The translations under genes and the position numbers were made by a program. Shown one piece after another: positions 55,703 through 62,385 of a DNA stretch of 64,000 bases; positions within the stretch are counted from its first letter, which is position 1; each line of letters begins with the position of its first letter. Origin of the DNA: an uncultured Prevotellaceae bacterium (GTDB lineage Bacteria; Bacteroidota; Bacteroidia; Bacteroidales; Bacteroidaceae); the NCBI GenBank assembly GCA_947166345.1, contig CAMVDU010000007.1, forward strand, positions 18,799-82,798, given 5' to 3'. The notes under the pieces were generated by a model that was given only the letters and a program-made list of their open reading frames with translations, was not told where the DNA came from and made no database searches.

Positions 55703-57526
55703 ATTACCAAAGCATATAAACTGATATTTGTCGGTGTGGTGGGATTTCTTGGCGCTGCAACACTCTCGTCCTGTGAGGATTTCTTCGACCAGGATTCAGA
55801 TCACGTACTCTTTGCAGACAAGGACCATCTGAACAACGCAACCGACACCATCTACAGCGTGACGGGTATCATGAGTAAGATGCAGGCCCTGGCCGACCGC
55901 ACCATCCTGTTGGGTGAGGCTCGTGGCGATCTGGTCGATGTGACCGACGCTACTGCTGCCGACCTGCGTAATGTGGCATTGTTCGACATCGACGATGACA
56001 ATATCTACAACCAGCCACGCGACTACTATGCCGTCATTAACAACTGTAACTATTTCCTAGCTCATGTAGATACCACCCTGCGCAACAGCCGTAACGAGGA
56101 GATCTTCAAGTGCGAGATGACCGCCGTGAAGTGCTACCGTGCTTGGACCTATCTGCAGTTGGCCATCAACTATGGTAGGGTTCCCTTCGTCACTGAGCCT
56201 ATCCTGACCAAGGAGGCTGCCGAGGTGATGGAGAACCAGCCCTTGTGGGACATTGAGTCTGTGTGCGACTGGCTGATTAACGACCTGACGCCGCTGGCCG
56301 ACCTGCAGTACATGCGCTATGACCCCTATACCAAGCGCATGAACGATGTGGGCGAGAATCCCCTCTACGGCGATATTGGTTACAAGACCCCCTCGTCGCT
56401 GTTCTATTTCCCCACCAAGCTGTTGCTGGGTGAACTGAACCTGTGGGCAGGCCACTATAAGGAGGCCGCTATGTGGTACTATCGTTTCATCAGCGAGCGT
56501 AACGGCACCAACAGCACCTATCCTACGGGCGTCAACCGCATCTCGTGGAGCAACACCAGCTGGACTTCTCTGACCGATAACCTGACGGGTGCGCTGATGG
56601 CAGAGTCGGGAAGCAGTGAGCTCATCACGATGATTCCTGGTGACTCTATCCCCTACAACGGCAACTACCTGCAGTTGCGTAACATCTTCAACTCTACCGA
56701 CCCTGTCACACACGAGTATCATGAGGTGAGCCTCGTGCCCTCACAGGGACTGCAAGACCTGTCGGCTGCCCAGACCTATTCCTATATCACCGAAAATCAG
56801 GATACCGTCTATGCACCCAAGGACCTGGGAGAGTTGATGAATGGCGACCTGCGTCTGCTGGCTGCCTACAGCAAAGGCTATACCTATCATCAGGGTAATC
56901 GCGTGAACACGCAAGCCATCTACAAGTACCAGTCGCGTAATGCGCATATCTGGCGTCGTACAATGGTGTGGCTCCATCTTGCCGAAGCTCTCAACTGCGC
57001 CGGCTATCCGCGCTTCGCCTATCAGATTCTGTCGCGTGGTGTCAACAACACCATCATCAGACAAGAGGTTCTGCCTTACTACAGCGCCGACTCTACCTGG
57101 CTGAAGCAGTTCGACTTCCCCGCTACGGCTTCGGGCTATATCATCTATAACCCCACCATTGCTGCCAACAATGCTAACACGCAGGGTATCCACACCCGTG
57201 GAACGGGCTGTGCCTATATGAACAAGGACTATGTGCTGCCCGACGATACGTTGATTACCGACTCGCTGGACCGTATTGCCTATCAGCAGAAGGGTGTTGA
57301 AAAGATGCTCATCGACGAAGGCGCCCTCGAGTTTGCCTTCGAGGGTCAGCGTTACTACGACCTGCTGCGCTATGCCCTGCGCCACGATGATGCTACCTAC
57401 CTCACGAACTATATCTATGCCCGTCGTGGTGAGGACAAGCGTGCTGAGGTGGAAAGCGAGATTGTGAACAAGCTCGACCAGAAACGCAACTGGTTCCTGC
57501 GCTGGAAGGATAAGATCGGCTATTGA
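55700..57526 (+). CDS. SusD/RagB-type surface lipoprotein (second copy)
   Basis: A 608-residue lipoprotein, lipobox LSSC followed by EDFFDQDSDHVLF. The TPR-like core is visible as NCNYFLAHVDTTL, EMTAVKCYRAWTYLQLAINYG, LLLGELNLWAGHYKEAAMWYY, and the C-terminal EGALEFAFEGQRYYDLLRYAL is the family hallmark. The start at 55700 (MITKAYKL) is an ATG; the upstream TTG at 55685 lies inside the heptamer ladder. It is the last gene of the cluster, followed by a strong terminator. Confidence 0.94.
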   Translation: MITKAYKLIFVGVVGFLGAATLSSCEDFFDQDSDHVLFADKDHLNNATDTIYSVTGIMSKMQALADRTILLGEARGDLVDVTDATAADLRNVALFDIDDDNIYNQPRDYYAVINNCNYFLAHVDTTLRNSRNEEIFKCEMTAVKCYRAWTYLQLAINYGRVPFVTEPILTKEAAEVMENQPLWDIESVCDWLINDLTPLADLQYMRYDPYTKRMNDVGENPLYGDIGYKTPSSLFYFPTKLLLGELNLWAGHYKEAAMWYYRFISERNGTNSTYPTGVNRISWSNTSWTSLTDNLTGALMAESGSSELITMIPGDSIPYNGNYLQLRNIFNSTDPVTHEYHEVSLVPSQGLQDLSAAQTYSYITENQDTVYAPKDLGELMNGDLRLLAAYSKGYTYHQGNRVNTQAIYKYQSRNAHIWRRTMVWLHLAEALNCAGYPRFAYQILSRGVNNTIIRQEVLPYYSADSTWLKQFDFPATASGYIIYNPTIAANNANTQGIHTRGTGCAYMNKDYVLPDDTLITDSLDRIAYQQKGVEKMLIDEGALEFAFEGQRYYDLLRYALRHDDATYLTNYIYARRGEDKRAEVESEIVNKLDQKRNWFLRWKDKIGY

Positions 57527-57555
57527 TAGAATAGCCGATCACTCCTACACATATA

Positions 57556-57589
57556 AAAAGAGGATATGCCATTTGACATATCCTCTTTT
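57556..57589. terminator. intrinsic terminator between susD and rplS
   Basis: A perfect 13-bp stem (57556-57568 with 57577-57589) with an 8-nt loop, A-run before and T-run after. It can serve both converging units: the SusCD cluster and rplS. Confidence 0.92.
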
Positions 57590-57609
57590 ATGTTGGAATG
57601 AAGGGAAGA

Positions 57610-57975
57610 TTAATCTTCATTCTTCACTGTACCGCGCTTCTCCTTGATGCGGGCAGCCTTACCCGTGAGCTTGCGCAGGTAGTAGAGCTTAGAGCGGCGA
57701 ACCTTACCAACCTTGTTCACCTCGATGCTCTCAATGTTGGGCGACTCCAGGGGGAAGATACGCTCCACACCCACGGTGCCAGACATCTTACGAACGGTGA
57801 AACGCTTCTTTTCCTCGTGGCCGCTGATCTTGATCACCACACCGCGATAGAGCTGGATGCGCTCCTTTGTTCCCTCGATAATTTTGTAAGCGACAGTCAC
57901 CGTGTCACCAGCCTTGAACTGGGGGTGCTTCTTGCCGGTTGCAAATGCTTCTTCAGCAATCTTAATTAAATCCAT
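57610..57975 (-). CDS. rplS: 50S ribosomal protein L19
   Basis: A 121-residue ribosomal protein at the 30S-50S interface. Family blocks are [52 protein letters not shown] and [24 protein letters not shown]. The ATG at 57975 ([11 protein letters not shown]) is the family start; the longer frame runs through the promoter region. A duplicated promoter array lies upstream. Confidence 0.97.
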   Translation of the reverse strand: MDLIKIAEEAFATGKKHPQFKAGDTVTVAYKIIEGTKERIQLYRGVVIKISGHEEKKRFTVRKMSGTVGVERIFPLESPNIESIEVNKVGKVRRSKLYYLRKLTGKAARIKEKRGTVKNED

Positions 57976-58070
57976 TTCTTGTAATGAAATTAAATTGTTG
58001 TTATCGTTCAGACGCAACATAGCAGGCAACTCTCCTATCTTCCTACCATCGGTTACGTCGAAAGCGGGTG

Positions 58071-58250
58071 CAAAGGTACGAATAAACGAGCAAAAAACCA
58101 AATTTTTTTTGAGTTTTTTCGAGTGCGAGTACCTTCGACGAAGTCAGAGGTACGAATAAACGAGCAGAAAACCAAAGAAAAATGCAATTTTTTGTTATTT
58201 TCTCGAGTGAAAGTACTTTCGACGTAGTCAAAGTACGAATAAAAGTTGAG
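58071..58250 (-). promoter_or_regulatory. rplS promoter followed by two decayed tandem copies
   Basis: On the minus strand the proximal copy is TTTG (58099-58102), 20 nt, TACCTTTG (58071-58078). A second copy 74 bp upstream keeps TTTG (58173-58176) and the 20-nt spacing but has TACCTCTG (58145-58152). A third, 83 bp further, reads TACTTTG (near 58229-58235). All share CGAATAAA next to the -7 box. Between copies lie imperfect dyads such as GTACCTTCGAC/GTCAGAGGTAC. GTTGAGA repeats close the array. Confidence 0.8.
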
Positions 58251-58267
58251 AGTTGAGAGTACTTTTC

Positions 58268-59005
58268 CTACTCAAAGTACAACGTCAGCACCACCATTTT
58301 CGAGCATGCTTGGTCGATGCTGTTGGTGAAGACGCGTCGGTTGGCATCGTTCAGTTCCTTGGCGTGGTCCTTGTCGAAGGTGTTGCTGAGGCTGTAGCAG
58401 AACTTCAGTTCGGGTATCAGTTTGAAGAACGGCAGGTAGAAGTCGCAACCCAGACCCACCTCTACCATTGTGTCGTAGCGTTTCAGGTGGATATAGTCCT
58501 GGTCTTTGCCCGAGAGGTTGATCATCGGCGTCACGCCGGCCAGCACGTAGGGACGGTAGTTGTTGAAGCGCTCTGCCGAGAACTTCACGTCCACGGGGAT
58601 GGTGATATAGGTATTCTTCAGGTCCTGTGTTGTCTCGCGGGGTCGTCCGGCATCGTTCAGGTCGTCCAGGTTGCGAAACACCAGGTGTTTCGAACCGAAG
58701 TGCATGGCTGGCGTCACGCGCAGGGCCAGATGGTTGGTCAGTCGCATGTCGGCCACCACACCCACACTGAAGCCTGGGTTCCAGGTGTCGGCATCGCAGA
58801 GGATGGTGCGGCTGTCGCCTTCCTCCATCAGCTGCGGTCCCACATTGCGCATCTCCACATCCTGCAGGTTCATGCCTATGGATATGCCAAAGTGCATGGG
58901 GCGCAGATCAATATAAGGTTTGTTCTGCACCTTGCGCTGCTGTGCGCTGACTGTCACGACGGCGACGGTCAGCAGGGCGATGGTTATGAGCCGTTTTTTC
59001 CACAT
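58268..59005 (-). CDS. porT: PorT-like outer-membrane protein of the type IX secretion/gliding family
   Basis: A 245-residue exported barrel: signal peptide (LITIALLTVAVVTVSAQ), then QNKPYIDLRPMHFGISIGMN, ALRVTPAMHFGSKHLVFRNL, YITIPVDVKFSAERFNNYRPYVLAG and a Phe-terminated end. These blocks and the length fit PorT/SprT, needed for type IX secretion in Porphyromonas and Flavobacterium. The ATG at 59005 starts the signal peptide. PorT calls can be confused with generic porin-family proteins, so the symbol is likely rather than certain. Confidence 0.75.
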   Translation of the reverse strand: MWKKRLITIALLTVAVVTVSAQQRKVQNKPYIDLRPMHFGISIGMNLQDVEMRNVGPQLMEEGDSRTILCDADTWNPGFSVGVVADMRLTNHLALRVTPAMHFGSKHLVFRNLDDLNDAGRPRETTQDLKNTYITIPVDVKFSAERFNNYRPYVLAGVTPMINLSGKDQDYIHLKRYDTMVEVGLGCDFYLPFFKLIPELKFCYSLSNTFDKDHAKELNDANRRVFTNSIDQACSKMVVLTLYFE

Positions 59006-59120
59006 AGTCCAATGTATATAACGCTTTTTTTTGCCCAATATTATATATGACATTATTTCGAAATCGTATAAATTGCTGAAAATCCTCATGAATTGTTGGT
59101 AGAGTTCAGAAAAAATACTT

Positions 59121-59128
59121 ACCTTTGC
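59121..59128 (+). promoter_or_regulatory. ferredoxin -7 box
   Basis: TACCTTTG, 47 nt before the ferredoxin start; a TTGG lies about 22 nt upstream (59096-59099). It is a plausible vegetative promoter. Confidence 0.55.
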
Positions 59129-59174
59129 ATCATCAAAAGTGAGTATTAACAAACCAAACTAATCATTTTTAATT

Positions 59175-59342
59175 ATGGCATACGTAATTGGTGACGACTG
59201 TATCGCATGCGGTACCTGTCAAGGTGAGTGCCCCGTAGAGGCAATTTCTGAAGGTGAGAAGTATTCAATCAACCCCGATCTCTGCACAGAGTGCGGCACT
59301 TGCGCAAGTGTTTGTCCTTCTGAGGCTATCAGCCTGGGCTAA
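59175..59342 (+). CDS. 2[4Fe-4S] ferredoxin
   Basis: A 55-residue clostridial-type ferredoxin. Two CxxCxxCxxxCP motifs are complete: CIACGTCQGECP and CTECGTCASVCP, each followed by EAIS. It carries low-potential electrons in the cytoplasm, for example for pyruvate oxidoreductase or hydrogenase reactions. It has its own -7 box and a terminator right after, so it is a single-gene unit. Confidence 0.96.
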   Translation: MAYVIGDDCIACGTCQGECPVEAISEGEKYSINPDLCTECGTCASVCPSEAISLG

Positions 59343-59369
59343 TTCTTGCAAAGCTTCATAAACCAAACT

Positions 59370-59399
59370 GAGTCACGTTTCCGCGTGGCTCTTTTTTTT
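59370..59399 (+). terminator. intrinsic terminator after the ferredoxin gene
   Basis: GAGTCACG (59370-59377) pairs with CGTGGCTC (59384-59391, one G-T pair), followed by eight T. It ends 90 nt before the distal part of recO is reached from the other side. Confidence 0.9.
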
Positions 59400-59431
59400 G
59401 TGTAAATGGGAGTGATGATTCTGAAAGTTTT

Positions 59432-60184
59432 TTATGCGTACAGCTCGCGTAGCACTTCTACGCTGCGCAGCTCTGGGAACGAGGGCAGGTGCAGACGGTA
59501 GTAAGTCAGCAGTATCTCGAGTATGCGGTTGCGCTCGGCCCTCGACAGCTGGAACAGGTGCATCGTGGCAAAGTCCATGCGCATCAGGGTGCTGATGTGC
59601 GCTGCCTCCTGGGGCATCAGGAAGTCTCGGTGCGTGGGTGCCGTTTCGCAGAACGATGCTGCCCGCAGGTCAAAATAGGGAGCCTCAAAACTCCGTGATT
59701 CCGTAAGTCCTTGATTCCTTGATTCCAGGTTCGGATAGAAGCCCAGGAACCTCGACAGTCGCATCAGGAACATCAGGTGGAAGTTGGCATAGTGACGGGG
59801 ACTGCTGTCCAGCCACTCTATGCTACTGCTCACGTAGTCAAAGAGGGCCGTGTCCTGCTGTTCGTCGCGCAGGGCGTGGAACAGGAACTCCGCCATGAAC
59901 AGGGCTATCGACAGTTTGTCGGGTTGCGTCAGCAGCGACGGCAGGGGCGTCGTTACCGATATCTCGCGCAGCTTCTGCAGCTGGACCTGCTGGCGCACGT
60001 CGGCCTCGATGGTCAGTAGTGTCAAGGGCTGGAAGTACTGTTTCCTGAACTTCCCGTGGGCCGAGTGGGGTAGGGACACGATAAACGACAGGCGTCCCTG
60101 CTCGCGCGTGAACATATCTACTATCACGCGTTGCTCACCATACTTGATCGTATGCAGTACTATGGCCTCTGTCTTGACTAACAT
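59432..60184 (-). CDS. recO: DNA repair protein RecO
   Basis: A 250-residue protein that with RecR loads RecA on gapped DNA. The N-terminal OB fold shows KTEAIVLHTIKYGEQRVIVDMFT and GRLSFIVSLPHSAHG; the helical C-terminal domain follows. The four-cysteine zinc site of some RecO proteins is absent. An octamer tract at 59693-59732 encodes NLESRNQGLTESRS in the middle of the protein, which is probably a loop. A -7 box TACCTTTG lies at 60190-60197 on the minus strand. Confidence 0.93.
   Translation of the reverse strand: MLVKTEAIVLHTIKYGEQRVIVDMFTREQGRLSFIVSLPHSAHGKFRKQYFQPLTLLTIEADVRQQVQLQKLREISVTTPLPSLLTQPDKLSIALFMAEFLFHALRDEQQDTALFDYVSSSIEWLDSSPRHYANFHLMFLMRLSRFLGFYPNLESRNQGLTESRSFEAPYFDLRAASFCETAPTHRDFLMPQEAAHISTLMRMDFATMHLFQLSRAERNRILEILLTYYRLHLPSFPELRSVEVLRELYA
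59693..59732 (-). repeat. in-frame octamer tract inside recO
   Basis: Plus-strand words CCGTGATT, CCGTAAGT, CCTTGATT, CCTTGATT, CCAGGTTC follow each other in 8-bp steps within the coding sequence. Three words equal 24 bp, so the frame can be preserved. Confidence 0.75.
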
Positions 60185-60189
60185 CGTTG

Positions 60190-60197
60190 CAAAGGTA
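60190..60197 (-). promoter_or_regulatory. recO -7 box
   Basis: The minus strand reads TACCTTTG six nt upstream of the recO start codon. The transcript would begin at or just before the ATG, so translation may be leaderless. No -33 TTTG is visible at about 20 nt. Confidence 0.45.
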
Positions 60198-60288
60198 CAT
60201 ATTTTTAGCTGTTTGGAGAAGAAGATAGAGACCGAAATATGTTAAAGCGAGTTAAATTCTGTGTAGCAATAGCAAATTCTTTACCTTT

Positions 60289-60323
60289 CACTCTTCACTT
60301 TTCACTTAATTTTCGTACCTTTG
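60289..60323 (+). promoter_or_regulatory. heptamer tract and -7 box upstream of tRNA-Glu
   Basis: CACTCTT, CACTTTT, CACTTAA (60289-60309) followed by TACCTTTG (60316-60323), 43 nt before the mature tRNA. The direct repeat TTTGCGAAG occurs at 60332 and 60351 between the promoter and the tRNA. Confidence 0.6.
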
Positions 60324-60365
60324 CACCCGCTTTTGCGAAGATATCTATCATTTGCGAAGCGCAAG

Positions 60366-60437
60366 GGGTCCCTTCGTCTATCGGTTAGGACGAGAGATTT
60401 TCATTCTCTAAAGAGGAGTTCGACTCTCCTAGGGACT
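60366..60437 (+). tRNA. tRNA-Glu (anticodon TTC)
   Basis: The acceptor arm GGTCCCT pairs with AGGGACT. The anticodon stem-loop is AGAGA-TTTTCAT-TCTCT with anticodon TTC at 60399-60401. The T-arm contains GGAGTTCGACTCTCC. A discriminator A follows and no CCA is encoded. The acceptor G1 pairs with T, a wobble. All parts fold as a standard 72-nt tRNA. Confidence 0.96.
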
Positions 60438-60663
60438 ACAAATGCTAACGGCTGATAGCCAGCAGCAAACAGCTTTTTGTCTGTCATCAGCGCAGAGAAG
60501 CGCTAACCGCAAGGGAAACGGTGACAGAGGGCTTCCAGAAAACGACATTGTCAATTGTGAATTGTCCATTGTCCATTTCAAAAAGTCCGCCCAGGGCAGT
60601 CTGCCAGACGCAAGACCCACAGGCCGAGCTGATAATTAACAATTTAAAAATTAAACAAAACAA
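60438..60663 (+). other. 226-nt spacer between tRNA-Glu and rpsT
   Basis: No start or promoter box is clear here. It holds a word tract just after the tRNA (GCTAACGGCTGATAGCCAGC), a stem-like AGCGC...GCGCT (60489-60504), and a heptamer tract TGTCAAT/TGTGAAT/TGTCCAT/TGTCCAT at 60549-60576. It may be an rpsT leader transcribed from the tRNA promoter. I cannot match it to a known RNA family. Confidence 0.4.
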
Positions 60664-60918
60664 ATGGCAAACCACAAATCATCGGTGAAGAGAATTCGCC
60701 AGGACAAGAAAAAGGCACTGCACAACAAGTACTATGCCAAGACCATGCGTAACGCTGTTCGCAAGTTGCGCGCAATGACCAACAGAGACGAGGCTGTAGC
60801 ACTGTATCCTAAGGTACAGAAGATGCTCGACAAGCTTGCTAAGACTCACATCATCCACAAGAACAAGGCTGCCAACCTGAAGTCTGGTCTGGCTGCCCAC
60901 ATCAACAAGCTGGGATAA
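60664..60918 (+). CDS. rpsT: 30S ribosomal protein S20
   Basis: An 84-residue basic helical protein that binds 16S rRNA. The start [20 protein letters not shown] and the C-terminal [16 protein letters not shown] are the family hallmarks. Length is normal. A strong terminator follows. Confidence 0.97.
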   Translation: MANHKSSVKRIRQDKKKALHNKYYAKTMRNAVRKLRAMTNRDEAVALYPKVQKMLDKLAKTHIIHKNKAANLKSGLAAHINKLG

Positions 60919-60937
60919 GCATTTCCTCCATACTCTT

Positions 60938-60971
60938 AATCGGGGCTGTTAACGCAGTCCCGATTTTTTTG
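60938..60971 (+). terminator. intrinsic terminator after rpsT
   Basis: AATCGGGGCTG (60938-60948) pairs with CAGTCCCGATT (60955-60965) around a short TTAACG loop, followed by a T-run. The decayed coding remnant starts directly after it. Confidence 0.9.
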
Positions 60972-61088
60972 CTCCCATTGCAAATTTCTTGGAAGAATGT
61001 GTGGGGGTACGACGGACGCAAGCTCAGCGGAAAGCCCTCACAACGCGGAATGTATATCAATAAAGGTAAAAAAATAGTTGTCAAGTAA
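60972..61088 (+). pseudogene. C-terminal remnant of an exported protein
   Basis: One frame reads without a stop up to TAA at 61086-61088 and ends WGYDGRKLSGKPSQRG, then MYINKGKKIVVK. This is the short DGRKxxG...GxYIxxGKKxxxK tail found at the end of many exported Prevotella proteins, and resembles the tail of the 1241-residue protein (LDGRKVTSKQRGIVI). There is no start codon or body: the frame runs back only to the rpsT terminator. It looks like the survivor of a deletion. Confidence 0.6.
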
Positions 61089-61093
61089 GCGAT

Positions 61094-61270
61094 ATGAAGA
61101 AGGAATATATAAAGCCCTCTATGACGGCAATTGAGTTACAGCACAAGGCACAGCTTATGACTGTAAGCGGTGAAGTAAGTGATGTGCAATCCAGCGGCTG
61201 GGATGATCAGCAGGAAGATGAACTCGATCTTAGCGATCAAGGTGGTGGTAGCAGCATTTGGGACAGATAA
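61094..61270 (+). CDS. small peptide with MKKEYIKPSM start, unknown function
   Basis: A 58-residue peptide starting 5 nt after the stop codon of the remnant. The first half (MKKEYIKPSM, ELQHKAQLMTVSG) is followed by an acidic, Gly/Ser-rich end (DDQQEDELDLSDQGGGSS, then IWDR). It has no signal peptide and no membrane segment. Short genes starting MKKxYxxP are common in Prevotella and remain uncharacterised; a leader-plus-core peptide is one idea. A terminator follows 25 nt later, so it closes a transcription unit. Confidence 0.65.
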   Translation: MKKEYIKPSMTAIELQHKAQLMTVSGEVSDVQSSGWDDQQEDELDLSDQGGGSSIWDR

Positions 61271-61294
61271 GAACCTGATTATAATTAAATGAAG

Positions 61295-61334
61295 AAGTAG
61301 CGGTGTTCAACTCCAGAACGTCGCTACTTTTTGT
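61295..61334 (+). terminator. intrinsic terminator after the small peptide gene
   Basis: AAGTAGCG (61295-61302) pairs with CGCTACTT (61322-61329), with an inner GTTC/GAAC extension, followed by a T-run. Confidence 0.88.
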
Positions 61335-61358
61335 TAGTATGGGACAGATGTAAGGGTA

Positions 61359-61415
61359 TCACAGGGGGACAGACCGGACAGACCCCCTGTGAGTGGCTCA
61401 CAAGACCCCCTGTGA
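61359..61415 (+). repeat. dyad with two alternative right arms upstream of the TA module
   Basis: TCACAGGGGG (61359-61368) can pair with CCCCCTGTGA at 61383-61392 or at 61406-61415, two identical copies. It lies between the peptide-gene terminator and the toxin-antitoxin -7 box. The rest of the 241-nt gap shows nothing else. Confidence 0.7.
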
Positions 61416-61469
61416 GTTACCGTCGCATAAAAAATCCATATAAACCGCAGGAATATCGGGAAATTGTTG

Positions 61470-61477
61470 TATATTTG
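61470..61477 (+). promoter_or_regulatory. toxin-antitoxin operon -7 box
   Basis: TATATTTG matches TAnnTTTG, 35 nt before the antitoxin start. No -33 TTTG is seen 20 nt upstream. Confidence 0.5.
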
Positions 61478-61511
61478 CACCATCGAAACCAATTAACATA
61501 AAGGAAATGTT

Positions 61512-61754
61512 ATGAGTACAGCGACACTAACAAGTCTTCTTGACTATCTCTATGGCACACTCTCGCCGAACAATATGCGCTGGGTGGGGGAACACCTCAT
61601 AGAGCAAGCAAAGAAAGAGGAAAACGAGCAGTTGCGCCCCTACACGATGCAGGAGATTGACGAAATGCTTGACGAGGCAGAAGCCGCCTTTGAGGCCGGT
61701 GAGTACCTGACTAACGACGAAGTGTTCCACCACAAGGAAAAAGTAAGCGTATGA
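61512..61754 (+). CDS. antitoxin of a RelE/ParE-type module
   Basis: An 80-residue acidic protein (YTMQEIDEMLDEAEAAFEAGEYLTNDEV) of the kind that wraps a ParE toxin; EAGEYLTNDEV is typical of these short antitoxins. The N-terminus (LLDYLYGTLSPNNMRWVGEHL) is helical and lacks an obvious DNA-binding motif. It overlaps the toxin gene by 4 nt (ATGA), so the two are coupled. Autoregulation is likely in this family but the operator cannot be proven. Confidence 0.85.
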   Translation: MSTATLTSLLDYLYGTLSPNNMRWVGEHLIEQAKKEENEQLRPYTMQEIDEMLDEAEAAFEAGEYLTNDEVFHHKEKVSV

Positions 61755-62062
61755 AGATTCACTGGCACAAGCGAGCCGCCGCCCAGTTGCATCAGGTAGA
61801 GGAATATGTCCTGCGGGATTTTGGCGAGCGCATCCGTCAGGAATTCATGGACGAGGTTGAACAGACTACGCATGCCTTGGCCGACATGCCCACGATGGGC
61901 AAGATAGACCCTCTTTCCGCCCATCGTAAACAATGCTACCGAAGCATCATAGTACGTCGGCTCAACAAGATTGTCTATTATGTCAAAGGCGATGCCCTCT
62001 ACATTGCCGCTTTCTGGGACACCAGACGTGAGCCAAAGGCACAAGCCAGACAGACAATGTGA
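61751..62062 (+). CDS. RelE/ParE family toxin
   Basis: A 103-residue basic protein with the RelE/ParE fold: IHWHKRAAAQLHQVEEYVLRDFG, the helical EFMDEVEQTTHALADMPTMG, and the C-terminal strands CYRSIIVRRLNKIVYYVKGD and LYIAAFWDTRREP. Whether it targets gyrase (ParE) or mRNA (RelE) cannot be read from the sequence. It is coupled to the antitoxin upstream. Confidence 0.87.
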   Translation: MKIHWHKRAAAQLHQVEEYVLRDFGERIRQEFMDEVEQTTHALADMPTMGKIDPLSAHRKQCYRSIIVRRLNKIVYYVKGDALYIAAFWDTRREPKAQARQTM

Positions 62063-62375
62063 ACCACAGAGGAGGGCGGCCCCGAAAGCCACGGCGAGCG
62101 GACGGCCGCCCTCCTTTCCAAAAAGAACAGCGTTCTTTGGGCTTCGCCCGAAAAACGCCATCGCCTCAGCATAGCACGAGCAAGCTCGGCTCTGCATTGG
62201 ATAAATCGCTCACGCTCGGCAATTTGAGAGCGCGCTATTTGCTTGAAAAAAAGCGTTAAAATATATTTTTGTTACTTATGCCTCGTACTTAGAATTTGTC
62301 TTGTTTTTTAAGCCACAAAACAAGACAAACTGTATTTTTTTGTGTAAAATGTTTGGTGGTTCTATTTATTATTTA
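62063..62375 (+). other. non-coding gap with GC-rich hairpins
   Basis: AGGAGGGCGGCC (62070-62081) pairs perfectly with GGCCGCCCTCCT (62104-62115), followed by TTT: a possible terminator for the TA operon. AAGAAC-AGC-GTTCTT and GGGC-TTCG-CCC follow. The rest, up to the ATPase promoter, is AT-rich and shows no credible gene. Confidence 0.6.
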
Positions 62376-62383
62376 TATCTTTG
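62352..62383 (+). promoter_or_regulatory. promoter of the DUF4143 ATPase gene
   Basis: TTTG (62352-62355), 20 nt, TATCTTTG (62376-62383): perfect consensus, 44 nt before the start codon. Confidence 0.85.
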
Positions 62384-62385
62384 CA

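Noticed and set aside
57976..58101. N-terminal extension of ribosomal protein L19
   Set aside because: The extra frame runs back through the leader and reaches the promoter; L19 family members start at [11 protein letters not shown].
60438..60663. RNase P RNA, tmRNA or 6S RNA
   Set aside because: None of the conserved core segments of these RNAs could be recognised in the spacer.
61971..62259. short forward frames after the toxin gene
   Set aside because: They read through GC-rich hairpins, lack a plausible start context and show no protein-like composition.
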